A stretch of 64,000 nucleotides of DNA from a candidate division Hyd24-12 bacterium UBA6080. Lineage in GTDB: Bacteria; Fermentibacterota; Fermentibacteria; Fermentibacterales; JCC-6. Below, one piece after another: positions 8,413 through 17,416 of the stretch. Below the pieces are notes generated by a model. The model worked only from the letters and a program-made list of their open reading frames with translations, was not told the origin of the DNA and searched no databases. The translations under genes and the position numbers were made by a program. The stretch spans positions 62,001-126,000 of the forward strand of contig DIXM01000011.1 in assembly GCA_002436025.1 (NCBI GenBank), in the 5' to 3' direction. The first letter of the stretch is position 1. Each line of letters opens with the position of its first letter.

Positions 8413-9648
8413 TCACTGTTTTTTTGGTTTTCGTCTGAAATCCGACCTCACATCATTGAAAAGATTGTTCCATGCGCTCCAGGAGTCGGGTTTCTCGATC
8501 TTCAGGGTATGCCATCTCTCTCTGCCAAGCAGATAGCAGCAGAGAATGAACACTGTGGCAAGGAAGACCTCAATCCAGATGATGAGTTTTTTTGGCTTGC
8601 TTTTCCAGCCCGGATGGTTGGGGGAGTCAAGTACCCTCAAAGTCGAGTGGATGCTAAGCTCCTGTATCCGTGCCTGCTGCAGACTGATGGACAGCATTGA
8701 CACCATCTTTATCTGCACCTCGTAATCGGTTTTCAACCTGGCGTACTCGAGCATTGCAATGGGCAGTTCATCCACGCTGATCCCGATATCCAACCCTCCG
8801 GCGACGCTTCCTGACTCGATGTCGGAAATTGCCCTGGCGATCGCTGCCGCCTCGGCGTCAAGTTCATTAAGGGTCGCGCTGTGTCCCGTTCTGACACCGC
8901 GTCGAATGGCATCAGCCGTTATGACAGTTTCTACATACCGGGCCTTCATCTCGGAAAGAACATCCATCAGCTGACTCAGAACAGCGTTGGGCTCAATGAA
9001 GCCGTAAGCCTCTTCGAAAGCCAGAAGAGATTCCGAGGTGACGGAAAGCATGCTGTCGGCAACACGAAGCTGTCTCTCAAGGAGAAACTGGTCCTCGATC
9101 TGCCGCTGGGACAGAACCCACATGTTGATGCTGTCCAGGGAGGCGATCACTTCCTCCGCCACGAGTATTGAAAACTCGGGGCTGCTGGTTGTGATCTCAA
9201 GCTGAATGAAGCCAGACGACGTGGTGGTTGCGCTGTAGCGCTTCCTGAACTGCTTGCGAGCCAGATAAAGGGCGGTGTGGGGTTCGCGTTCGTATCTGTC
9301 ATCAAGGTGTTGCGTGGCCAGATAGCCCGTCTTTATCATTACATGATCGATAAGGGAACGACTGTTGAGAATGGTGACGTAAACATCCCCAAGAGTTGTC
9401 ATGAGTGGCAGGGAGTAACCCATCCCACCGCTGAAGAATCCCGCAAGCTCGCCCACAGAGAAGCCCCCCATGGTCATTCCGGAAAGATTCTGCTCTTCAG
9501 GGGGCAGTATCACGGTTGTGACAGTGTATTCCCTGGGAAGAAGGTAGGTGATGCCAATCGTGGGAACCATCACGAACAGAATCGTCTTCAGAAAGAAAAC
9601 CCGGTTTTTAAGAAGAAGGTACATCATCTTTGATGGCGCGCTTTGCAT
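8413..9648 (-). CDS. Wzz/GumC-type polysaccharide chain-length determinant
   Basis: One transmembrane helix near residues 20-36 and a second near 365-385 bracket a large periplasmic region with long helices (about residues 160-330), the hallmark of Wzz co-polymerases. A proline-rich segment before the second helix (LDSPNHPGWKSKPKK) is the usual Wzz C-terminal motif. No tyrosine-kinase domain follows, so it is the short Wzz rather than Wzc form. It would set chain length together with the polymerase/ligase encoded nine bases upstream. Confidence 0.88.
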   Translation of the reverse strand: MQSAPSKMMYLLLKNRVFFLKTILFVMVPTIGITYLLPREYTVTTVILPPEEQNLSGMTMGGFSVGELAGFFSGGMGYSLPLMTTLGDVYVTILNSRSLIDHVMIKTGYLATQHLDDRYEREPHTALYLARKQFRKRYSATTTSSGFIQLEITTSSPEFSILVAEEVIASLDSINMWVLSQRQIEDQFLLERQLRVADSMLSVTSESLLAFEEAYGFIEPNAVLSQLMDVLSEMKARYVETVITADAIRRGVRTGHSATLNELDAEAAAIARAISDIESGSVAGGLDIGISVDELPIAMLEYARLKTDYEVQIKMVSMLSISLQQARIQELSIHSTLRVLDSPNHPGWKSKPKKLIIWIEVFLATVFILCCYLLGRERWHTLKIEKPDSWSAWNNLFNDVRSDFRRKPKKQ

Positions 9649-9657
9649 GGCGGTTTC

Positions 9658-11193
9658 TCACTCCCTCAACAGGCCGGACGGTGTTTCCGCCCCGCAGTCG
9701 TTCTCGTTCTCATGATCAACACGAGTATTATATGGCTTAACGGTGTGCTCGCGCCCGAGGACAGCCAGCATCCCAAGGGATATCCAGAAAAAAGAGCCGG
9801 TCTGCGGCCACTGAAGCAGATTGTCAACGATCTGGTGGGCGCCGAAGGCTGCAAGCCCCGAAACGAATCCCACCGCAAGATCACTTTCGCACCGGTATCT
9901 CAGCGCCTTGAGGGATGCGTACACAGCGAGCGCGATGATCAACAGAAGAGAGAGCGCGGAAGCAATTCCCCCTTTCAGAACCATATCGAAAAAAAGGCTG
10001 TTCAATCCGCCGAAATTCCGAATGTGTTCGGTGCTTTGTTCGTGCCTGACCTCCCAGAAGCTGTAGAGATTGGAACCCCCCGAGTAGAACTCTTTGGCAC
10101 CCCACCCGACTCCTGTAATCGGATTGGTCTTGATGTCCATTATGTAGCGGCTGTAGCTGACATATCTGTGCAGAAGGGTCGCCTCGAACACGACACGTGA
10201 TGGATTGGTGAGCAGAACCAACTGACGGTCGAACGTCTCTGCGTTCGCCGTCACGATGCCGACGAAAACCGAGACAGAAAGAACAGGAACCCATACCTTT
10301 CGCCGAAACCTGTAGATGAGGTAGAGGATACTGGAAAGGGATATCGTCAGAAAACCCCCTCTGGAGTAGGTATAGAGGCCGTTCAACATCCCAAGAACCA
10401 CTGCGGTGAAACAGAGGATCTTCCAGCGTTTCTCCTTGAAATAGAACGCGGCTGCGAGGGTGGCAGGCACCGTCAGCTCGAGAAAACCTGAATAGCTGTT
10501 GGCCCCGCCCCTGATCGTGGAAAAGGCTCGCCCGGCGATTTGATATCCTGATGCCACTTCGCCCACCGACCATGCGGAGCCGGAGTGAAACTGGTAAACA
10601 CCGTAAACCGAAAGAACAAGCAAGGTCAGCACGAACGCTTTCAGCATTCGGTCGAACCATCCCTTTTCACCGTACCAGTCAAGGATGATCAGTGGCAACA
10701 ACGCCGGAATGAAAAACTTGTGGGACTCACGAACGGCGTTGAGAACATGCTGACCGTTTACATGAATTGAAACGAACAGTGAGGTCATCTGGGCAAGATA
10801 CGCAAACAGCAGGAGTCGCGAGAAAACGCCGAACGGCGGTGCAGGGGAATATGATGCTGTCTTCGCCAGAAAATAAACGAGATAGCCGAAAAACAGAAAA
10901 GCAACAGCAAGCAGAAGAGGGAACGGGCCTAGACTTATCTCAGTGTATCCGAGAGCTATCGCGAGGGGCAGCAGCAGGAACCACCTCCGTGGATCGGGCA
11001 TGAAAAAGAAAAGGAACGGAAGACCTGGAAGCAGCATCATCGGAAGAACCATGGAACCGGGCAGCATCAGGATACAAGCCGTGAAGTAAAGCAGGAGTGT
11101 TCCGGCAAGAACAACGCATGCTCTGCTGAAAGGCTGCGTGGGCGACGAGGAGATGCCTTCGTTGGAACAAGCATGCCTGGAGTTGTCTGGCAT
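9658..11193 (-). CDS. O-antigen ligase/polymerase family membrane protein
   Basis: About a dozen hydrophobic helices and one long extracytoplasmic loop (near residues 330-400, with GVGWGAKEFYSGGSN and an HE..RN.GGLNSLFFD segment) match the Wzy_C/WaaL family, which polymerises O-units or ligates them to a lipid acceptor. Sequence alone does not decide between the two roles. The ATG at 11193 is chosen because AAGGA lies six bases upstream; a further in-frame ATG lies at 11247. It is followed at nine bases by the Wzz gene. Confidence 0.82.
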   Translation of the reverse strand: MPDNSRHACSNEGISSSPTQPFSRACVVLAGTLLLYFTACILMLPGSMVLPMMLLPGLPFLFFFMPDPRRWFLLLPLAIALGYTEISLGPFPLLLAVAFLFFGYLVYFLAKTASYSPAPPFGVFSRLLLFAYLAQMTSLFVSIHVNGQHVLNAVRESHKFFIPALLPLIILDWYGEKGWFDRMLKAFVLTLLVLSVYGVYQFHSGSAWSVGEVASGYQIAGRAFSTIRGGANSYSGFLELTVPATLAAAFYFKEKRWKILCFTAVVLGMLNGLYTYSRGGFLTISLSSILYLIYRFRRKVWVPVLSVSVFVGIVTANAETFDRQLVLLTNPSRVVFEATLLHRYVSYSRYIMDIKTNPITGVGWGAKEFYSGGSNLYSFWEVRHEQSTEHIRNFGGLNSLFFDMVLKGGIASALSLLLIIALAVYASLKALRYRCESDLAVGFVSGLAAFGAHQIVDNLLQWPQTGSFFWISLGMLAVLGREHTVKPYNTRVDHENENDCGAETPSGLLRE

Positions 11194-11275
11194 CACGGTT
11201 CCTTTCGGTGAACCGGCCTGATCAAGCCGAACACTGAATATAACCACGGAGGTTCAGGGGAACTCAACCACAGAA

Positions 11276-12619
11276 CTACATGGAAGAAAAAGCACGCTCG
11301 CTTGTTTCACGCAGTTTTCGGCGGAGTTTAACCATCCTGCCGGGAACCACTTTCAGAAGGACGGAACAGGATCTGATCAACGCCATGGCCGCCCTGTTTT
11401 TGCATGTGACGGCGAAATCCGATGAGACAGTGGCGTTTTGGGCTCGGAAGCCGTGTATCCTCCCCGAAAAGGCAGACCTGAACCTGTGCTCGATCTGGGT
11501 TCCAATGGCAAAACGACCATGGAATCTGGCCATGTACTCGCCGGCGATCTCACCGATCTCCCTGGCCTTTTTTTGGTTCATGAAGACGAACTGCAGTTTC
11601 AAAACTGCGTCATCAATGTCAGGAAGAGCCCATAACGATCCCTTCTCGTATGGTGTGTCGGTTTGCTCCAGAGGCGCAAGTGTAAACTTCACAGGAAGGG
11701 AGTTGCATACGTTCATGTAATCCATGTTGCCGCTCCAGCCGGTGGCGATGACCGGTTTTCCCATTGCCATTGCCTCGGCGATCCCCAGTCCGAACCCTTC
11801 TGCACGATGAAGTGACACATATGCGTCGCAAGATTTTGTCAATACTAACAGAGTGTTGTCATCAAAACAGTTATCAATAAATAAAACATTAATACCTTCT
11901 GCTGCTTCCCTGAGCATGTTCATCTGGTCAGGGCACAAAGTGCCGTTTTGTGATTTGATGACCAGCTGCACGGGCTGTGACGGTTTGAATGCCCTGCGAA
12001 AAACATCGATGAGAGCCAGAGGGTTCTTTCTGCTCAACGAGCTGTTGAAATCAAAAGAGAAAAGGAAAATGAAATCGTCTGCCTTAAGCCCGAACCTTTC
12101 CCGGTTGGCCTCAACTTTCTCCGGTTGGACCACATGAGGTATGAGTATTACCGGAACCGGCGAGGCCATTGATATTCCTCTGGCCATGAAGCTGCCCCCG
12201 ACCCATATCTCATCCACAAGGGCGAACCTGTCGTGCCATTTATCGGGAAAGCTCTCGGTTTCCCAGGCCCATATGCCAATTGTGTAACGGTTCTTGAAGA
12301 ATCCGGCACCGACCTCGCTTCTGAAAGTGTTGAGAAGATCGGGATTGATATGGACGATGTTCACGGGATGAAGTGCGTTGCTGTTTTTTACAATGGAGGA
12401 GAGGTGGCCTCTGTTTTCTTCTGATCTACCGGGAAGCAGTTCCCTGGCGTCAATCTGCAGAACATCGATTCCCATCCCCTCAAGAGCGCTGATGTATCCC
12501 CTGGCGGCATGTCCCAGTCCCAGCGCGGCCCTGGTAAAACCGGCGTAGTTCACTCCCCCCGGGAGCCCGCGATGGTTACCGCTGCTGCGTATCACAATTC
12601 CGGATTCTGTTTGGTTCAT
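11276..12619 (-). CDS. GT4-family glycosyltransferase
   Basis: The C-terminal half carries a typical family 4 GT-B nucleotide-sugar site: SLHRAEGFGLGIAEAMAMGKPVIATGWSG, where the two glutamates of E-x7-E are visible. The N-terminal half has a glycine-rich loop (GLPGGVNYAGFTRAALGLG) suited to acceptor and phosphate binding. I use the ATG at 12619 (MNQTESG); upstream in-frame sequence lies inside the preceding GT2 gene, which it already overlaps by 44 bp. It likely adds one sugar of the surface polysaccharide. Confidence 0.83.
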   Translation of the reverse strand: MNQTESGIVIRSSGNHRGLPGGVNYAGFTRAALGLGHAARGYISALEGMGIDVLQIDARELLPGRSEENRGHLSSIVKNSNALHPVNIVHINPDLLNTFRSEVGAGFFKNRYTIGIWAWETESFPDKWHDRFALVDEIWVGGSFMARGISMASPVPVILIPHVVQPEKVEANRERFGLKADDFIFLFSFDFNSSLSRKNPLALIDVFRRAFKPSQPVQLVIKSQNGTLCPDQMNMLREAAEGINVLFIDNCFDDNTLLVLTKSCDAYVSLHRAEGFGLGIAEAMAMGKPVIATGWSGNMDYMNVCNSLPVKFTLAPLEQTDTPYEKGSLWALPDIDDAVLKLQFVFMNQKKAREIGEIAGEYMARFHGRFAIGTQIEHRFRSAFSGRIHGFRAQNATVSSDFAVTCKNRAAMALIRSCSVLLKVVPGRMVKLRRKLRETSERAFSSM

Positions 12620-13616
12620 CTGATGAGCCTGAAGCTCTGGTGAGGTTTTTGCGACAAAGCCTTGCGAAGAGGCCTCGAAGACCGCCCTGTGACGGTTCCT
12701 CCATGAACCTGAGCAGTACCTGATCTCCCGGAATGCTGTTTGGGATGGTCGAAGGGAGAGCTTCCCGAAGCCCGGCAGCGGTGCCGTCAAGAACCGCTCT
12801 GAAGATCAAAAACCTGCCCCTGACAAGCAGGGACAGAAGCCAGATCAGCTGCCATGCGAAAAGAACACTGAAAACTCCGCGCATGGCGCTCTTGGAAAGG
12901 TGTTTTCTGAGTACCAGTATCCTGTTTCTGTTACAGAGCCTTTCCTTCTTTGGGACAACCTTCGACATCGTTCCGCTGAAGTGGTGTTCAACCATTGCAC
13001 TCGGCTGGTAAACAACCCTCCAGCCTCTGCGCCACAGGGAAATGCCCAGGTCCATATCCTCGGAATAGATGAACAGCTCGTTCCAGAAGACCCGATCCGG
13101 TTCCTCAAGCGCAGCCCTGCGAACCGCCATTGCCCCTCCGCAGGGGAATAGTATCTCATCGGAGACACTCCAGTTCAAGGCGGGGTCGCCGCGCCCCCTG
13201 TCCCGGGAGTACGCCAGCGCGTCCATGCAGCCACCAGCCGAGTCCATGGTCAGTAAATCACCAAAGCGTCGCATCGAGCTTGTCACCGCACCCACGCCCG
13301 GGTCGGCGAAAGGCTTCAGTAGATTGGAAAGCCAGTCCGGCGCAACACGTGTATCGTTGTTGAGAAGGGCTACGATCTCCGAGTCTGAGGCCTTTACCCC
13401 GGCGTTGTTGCCTCCGGTGAACCCAAGGTTCTTTCCCGTTGCAAGAACACGAACCCATGGATACCTGCTTTCCAGAAGGGACAGGGACCCGTCGGTTGAG
13501 CCGTTGTCCACCACCATGACGCTGCAGCCTTCAGGAGTGTTTCCCTCAAGGGAGTCAAGACAGTCCGGAAGGAAATGCGCCCCGTTGTAGTTCAGTATGA
13601 TCACCGTGCAGGTCAT
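12576..13616 (-). CDS. GT2-family glycosyltransferase, copy 1 of a tandem pair
   Basis: A GT-A fold family 2 enzyme (rhamnosyltransferase-like): VIILNYNGAHFL at the N-terminus, VVDNGSTDGS near residue 37, LLNNDTRVAPDWL as the DxD-type metal site near 87, and SEDMDLGISLWRRGWRV near 190, the ED..W motif of inverting GT2 enzymes. Two hydrophobic stretches near residues 255-290 may anchor it to the membrane. Its first 220 residues are nearly identical to the adjacent gene, so the pair is a recent tandem duplication with diverged C-termini. Its ATG overlaps the previous stop by one base. Confidence 0.88.
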   Translation of the reverse strand: MTCTVIILNYNGAHFLPDCLDSLEGNTPEGCSVMVVDNGSTDGSLSLLESRYPWVRVLATGKNLGFTGGNNAGVKASDSEIVALLNNDTRVAPDWLSNLLKPFADPGVGAVTSSMRRFGDLLTMDSAGGCMDALAYSRDRGRGDPALNWSVSDEILFPCGGAMAVRRAALEEPDRVFWNELFIYSEDMDLGISLWRRGWRVVYQPSAMVEHHFSGTMSKVVPKKERLCNRNRILVLRKHLSKSAMRGVFSVLFAWQLIWLLSLLVRGRFLIFRAVLDGTAAGLREALPSTIPNSIPGDQVLLRFMEEPSQGGLRGLFARLCRKNLTRASGSSDEPNRIRNCDTQQR

Positions 13617-14650
13617 TACCGGCTTTCCTCACGGGTTCGGATCATTCTCATTCGTCTCACACTTCCCCTCATTCCCCTTGTCATCATCCTGCAGAAAAAC
13701 CTGCGAACAGCAGTGCCCTCAGCCGGTTCAATGAACTCAAGCATGACCTCTTCACCGGTAAGGGAATCCGTAAGCGCTCCCGAGACGGGCAGCTTCGCTC
13801 TGAGACCGGCCGCGGTCCCTGCAATAATGGCTCTCAGTCTTGAAAAATCCCCCCGTGTGAGCAGAAAGGCAAACCAGAAGAGCTGCCAGACGATCAGCAA
13901 AGGCAGAAGCATTCTTTTTGCCCCCGGAGAAAGGTGCCTGCGAAGCACCAGCACTCTGTTGCGGGCGGTGTATCGGTTCTTGAAGGTGCTGTTTCTGCCG
14001 GACGTTCCGCTGTAGTGGTGTTCCACCAATGCGTTCGGCTGGTAGACAACCCTCCAGCCCCTGCGCCACAAAGAAATGCCCAGATCCATGTCCTCGGAAT
14101 AGGCGAACAGCTCGTTCCAGAAGATCCGATCCGGTTCCTCAAGCGCCGCCCTGCGAACCGCCATTGCCCCGCCGCAGGGGAACAGAACCTCATCAAAGAC
14201 AGCCCACTTTGAAGCGGGCTCACCCCGTCCCCTGTCCATGCAGTAAGCCAGTGCGTCGATGCTTCCACCGGCCGAGTCAATGGTCGACACATCACCAAAG
14301 CGTCGCATCGAGCTTGTCACCGCACCCACGTCCGGGTCGGCGAAAGGCTTCAGTAGATTGGAAAGCCAGTCCGGCGCAACGCGTGTGTCGTTGTTGAGAA
14401 GGGCCACGATCTCCGACTCTGAGGCCTTTGCCCCGGCGTTGTTGCCTCCGGTGAACCCAAGGTTCGTTCCCATTGCAAGAACACGAACCCATGGATAACT
14501 GCTGTCCAGAAGGGCCAGGGACCCGTCGGTTGAGCCGTTGTCCACCACCATTACGTTGCAGTCTAGAGGAATATGTCCCTCAAGGGAGTCAAGACAGTCC
14601 GAAAGAAAATGCGCCCCATTGCAGTTCAGCACAATCACCGTGCAGGTCAA
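13616..14650 (-). CDS. GT2-family glycosyltransferase, copy 2 of a tandem pair
   Basis: Same architecture as its neighbour: VIVLNCNGAHFL, VVDNGSTDGS, LLNNDTRVAPDW and SEDMDLGISLW. The copies differ mainly after residue 215, where the membrane-associated tail has diverged, suggesting different partners or acceptors. The start is a TTG at 14650 with a strong GGAGG six bases upstream. It is the first gene of the minus-strand run that ends with the flippase, and it faces a divergent GT4 gene 47 bp away, so the promoters of both lie in that short gap. Confidence 0.87.
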   Translation of the reverse strand: MTCTVIVLNCNGAHFLSDCLDSLEGHIPLDCNVMVVDNGSTDGSLALLDSSYPWVRVLAMGTNLGFTGGNNAGAKASESEIVALLNNDTRVAPDWLSNLLKPFADPDVGAVTSSMRRFGDVSTIDSAGGSIDALAYCMDRGRGEPASKWAVFDEVLFPCGGAMAVRRAALEEPDRIFWNELFAYSEDMDLGISLWRRGWRVVYQPNALVEHHYSGTSGRNSTFKNRYTARNRVLVLRRHLSPGAKRMLLPLLIVWQLFWFAFLLTRGDFSRLRAIIAGTAAGLRAKLPVSGALTDSLTGEEVMLEFIEPAEGTAVRRFFCRMMTRGMRGSVRRMRMIRTREESR

Positions 14651-14697
14651 AAAAACCTCCCCGGGTCACTTTCTCAACCCGACACTATATTCAATCA

Positions 14698-15921
14698 ATG
14701 GAAACAACCCGCATGAATATAGCAGCTTTCCACATGCTTCCCAGCGGTGGCGGAGCCAGGCTGGCCTCACAAAACATCAGCATCCTTCAACACAGATTCT
14801 CATGGCACATTCATTCAGTAGAGGGAGCGGTCGAGTTTCCCAATCTTCAAACCGCAGCCCTCAGACGGCACAGCTTTCCCCAGGGAAAACGATTGTCGGG
14901 TGTTTCGAGGTTGTTTGCACCCCTGCTTCTAATGAACAGGTTACGCTCATTTGGTGAACTGTGTGTAAGAATCGCCTCGGAGATGAACAGTGAGGGACAA
15001 ATCGCCCTCGTGCACAACAGCATGATAATCGCTGCTCCACCGGTTCTGGACCATCTTTCGATACCTTCTGTGTACTTCTGTTACGAATACCCCAGGCACC
15101 TTTACGAAAAGCCCCGAATCAGAAGAACCGGGAGTTTGCTGGGCGACCAGCTCCTTCTTCCTCTGGAAAGAAGGGAGAGGCAGATGGACAGAAAATCCGT
15201 CGCTGCGGCCGGGACAGTGGCGACGTTTTCCCCGTACATGAGGAACAGGTTGCGGAGTGTCTACGGTGTCGAGGCTGAAATGGTCTATCCGGGTGTGGAT
15301 TCTGCCTTTTTTTCACCTGGGGAGTTAAAGGTAAAAGGCAGCCATCTGCTTTCAGTCGGCGCCCTTTGGCCGTTCAAGGGTCATGATGCCGCCATCCGCT
15401 CAGTATCGCTTCTGCCCAGGTCGATTCGCCCTCCGATTGTGATTGCCGCTGATCGGGAGTTTCCCGGTTATGGAGAGAAACTGAAGCGGTTTGCTGCCCG
15501 GAGCAACGTAGATCTGAGAATTGAAAGGGCCATCAGCGACGAATCTCTTCTCGGGCTTTACCGAAGCGCCAAGGCTGTTCTATGCTTTCAGCACAACGAG
15601 CCCTACGGTCTCGTCCCCCTCGAGGCCATGGCGTGCGGAAAACCCGTCGTCGCCCGAAACTCCGGGGGGTTCGCCGACAACATTCGGAACCGGGAAACCG
15701 GTTTACTGTTTCATGATCCTGCATCTGAAGCCAGGGATCTGATCCTTGAGATCATCAGCGATGAAGGCTTATCAAATGAACTGGGTGATGCCGGCAGGGA
15801 TTTTGTTATCAGCAGCAGAACCCCCGAAAGCTGTGCCGAAAGGTTGGCCCATGTGATTTTGGCGTCAGGCAAACAGCCTGCTAGTTCACCATTTCTCTCT
15901 CCCCGGAGTATGAAGCAGTAA
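14698..15921 (+). CDS. GT4-family glycosyltransferase, divergently transcribed
   Basis: The 407-residue protein begins with MNIAAFHMLPSGGGARLA (second ATG at 14713), whose glycine-rich loop is typical of GT-B enzymes. The C-terminal domain contains SVGALWPFKGHDAAI and NEPYGLVPLEAMACGKPVVA, the E-x7-E donor site of family 4. In-frame codons upstream of 14698 run antisense to the GT2 gene and are ignored. No Shine-Dalgarno is seen, and a TATATT at 14685-14690 sits about seven bases before the first ATG, so the mRNA may be leaderless; that is inference. Confidence 0.83.
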   Translation: METTRMNIAAFHMLPSGGGARLASQNISILQHRFSWHIHSVEGAVEFPNLQTAALRRHSFPQGKRLSGVSRLFAPLLLMNRLRSFGELCVRIASEMNSEGQIALVHNSMIIAAPPVLDHLSIPSVYFCYEYPRHLYEKPRIRRTGSLLGDQLLLPLERRERQMDRKSVAAAGTVATFSPYMRNRLRSVYGVEAEMVYPGVDSAFFSPGELKVKGSHLLSVGALWPFKGHDAAIRSVSLLPRSIRPPIVIAADREFPGYGEKLKRFAARSNVDLRIERAISDESLLGLYRSAKAVLCFQHNEPYGLVPLEAMACGKPVVARNSGGFADNIRNRETGLLFHDPASEARDLILEIISDEGLSNELGDAGRDFVISSRTPESCAERLAHVILASGKQPASSPFLSPRSMKQ

Positions 15922-15923
15922 AA

Positions 15924-15952
15924 TTGACAATCCGGTGCACGGGATGTATTGT
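15924..15952 (+). promoter_or_regulatory. Sigma-70-type promoter for the polysaccharide export operon
   Basis: TTGACA at 15924-15929, a 17-bp spacer and TATTGT at 15947-15952 form a good consensus promoter directly after the stop of the GT4 gene. Initiation near 15959 would give a leader of about 75 nt before the Wza-like gene. Confidence 0.6.
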
Positions 15953-16034
15953 TTTTTTCTAAACCTGCAGTGGCTGTGGTTCACTGATCGCACTCGCAAT
16001 AAAGTAGTGTATGCAAGGTGATTGAGGGGTTCAG

Positions 16035-17225
16035 ATGCTGTTGATGCTTATTGTTTTGAAACTGGGACTGCTTTCAAGTAACGGCGGAAACTTCTTTTCG
16101 CTTTCTTCAGCGTTTCAGTCCCAGGAAGACCTGTCTTCAGCGGCAGCAAGCCTCCCCGATCACGCATTCGTTCTCGTCGACAGAGACGAGTACCTTCTTG
16201 ATGTGTCGGATATTCTGAAAACAACGGTCGAGGGCGGTCTAAGCGAGTACCTTTTCAGCTGCGGGATCCTCCCCACCGAGATGTGCACAGTGACAACGGA
16301 CGGATACATCAATGTGTCCGGAATTGGCTCCATTGATGTGGCGGGTGCCACTATCAGCGAAGCACAGGCCAGGCTCGACGCACTGGTCAGGCAGTACTAT
16401 TCGTCATCCCTGCAAATCAGCCTGACGCTCCACAAACCACGGGTCACGTCAGTTGCGATTCGCGGGATGGTGCGCAACCCGGGCAACTACATCCTTTCCG
16501 CTACTTCTCGAGTATCCGATCTTGTTCTCGAAAGCGGCGGCCTTGTTTTCTACGGAAGCCATTTGGGGCGAGCTGTCAGCCAGCAGGACGATTCCCTTCC
16601 CGTTGATCTTTCCTTTTCCGCGGAAACCAACAGGTTCAGGGATGATCCCTTTCTGGGAAACCTGAGCGTAGTGGAGATGTTTCCCTGCAGTAATCCCGTG
16701 TTCGTCAACTATCGGGGCTCGATAATCACGGTCGACATAGCTCCGGACGGAACCAGTTTGTCCGATTTGCTGCATGAATTCATCATTCTCCGAGGCGACG
16801 TCAACCTTGAGCAATCCTACATCTCTTCCCGCGACGACAGGACTGTTCCATTGTGGGATCAGAACAGGGGTTTCACCGAATACACGGTTGCTCCATTTGA
16901 CACCCTGAATCTGGCGTATCAGGATGAATCGGTCTTTGTGAGCGGTGCGGTTTACTCACCGGGAATGATCCCCTTCAACCCTACCTCCACTGTCAGCTGG
17001 TACATCCAGGCCGCAGGTGGTTACCTGAACGAAGCGAACAGAGGCAATGTCATTGTCAGTACGCCATCAGGAAACGTTGAGAATCTTGATATTGACACAT
17101 TCGTTGTACAGCCCAACAGCACGATTGAAGTCAAGTACAAATGGATTGCCGCAAACAGTGAATACATCGCATTGACCATGACCGCGATCTCCCTGATCAT
17201 GTCGGTGCTTTACCTTACCCAGTGA
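16035..17225 (+). CDS. Wza-like polysaccharide biosynthesis/export protein (SLBB)
   Basis: A hydrophobic leader in the first 15 residues is followed at about residues 50-140 by a Poly_export-like region (EYLLDVSDILKTTV...VTTDGYINVSGIGSIDVAGATISEAQARL). SLBB ligand-binding repeats follow: VAIRGMVRNPGNYIL near 145 and VFVSGAVYSPGMIPFN near 305. A second hydrophobic helix lies at the extreme C-terminus (about 375-394). This is the outer-membrane polysaccharide export family, although a C-terminal helix is also seen in Wza, where it spans the outer membrane. GAGGGG lies seven bases before the ATG. It would form the export channel for the locus product. Confidence 0.82.
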   Translation: MLLMLIVLKLGLLSSNGGNFFSLSSAFQSQEDLSSAAASLPDHAFVLVDRDEYLLDVSDILKTTVEGGLSEYLFSCGILPTEMCTVTTDGYINVSGIGSIDVAGATISEAQARLDALVRQYYSSSLQISLTLHKPRVTSVAIRGMVRNPGNYILSATSRVSDLVLESGGLVFYGSHLGRAVSQQDDSLPVDLSFSAETNRFRDDPFLGNLSVVEMFPCSNPVFVNYRGSIITVDIAPDGTSLSDLLHEFIILRGDVNLEQSYISSRDDRTVPLWDQNRGFTEYTVAPFDTLNLAYQDESVFVSGAVYSPGMIPFNPTSTVSWYIQAAGGYLNEANRGNVIVSTPSGNVENLDIDTFVVQPNSTIEVKYKWIAANSEYIALTMTAISLIMSVLYLTQ

Positions 17226-17416
17226 TCTTGCCTGTACCCAGCGTTCTTCCCTGACGTGTCCGTCTTTCGGGCCACCACAGCCGACAGGGCAGGGAACAAG
17301 CGGTAAACCATCTTCCCGGCTCACTCTCCCGTCCTGTTCACCCGCTGCTCTGTGTTGTATTTTTGAGCCTCCGGGTTTGATCCCCGAACCATTATCTGAC
17401 GGGAGAACCATACGAC

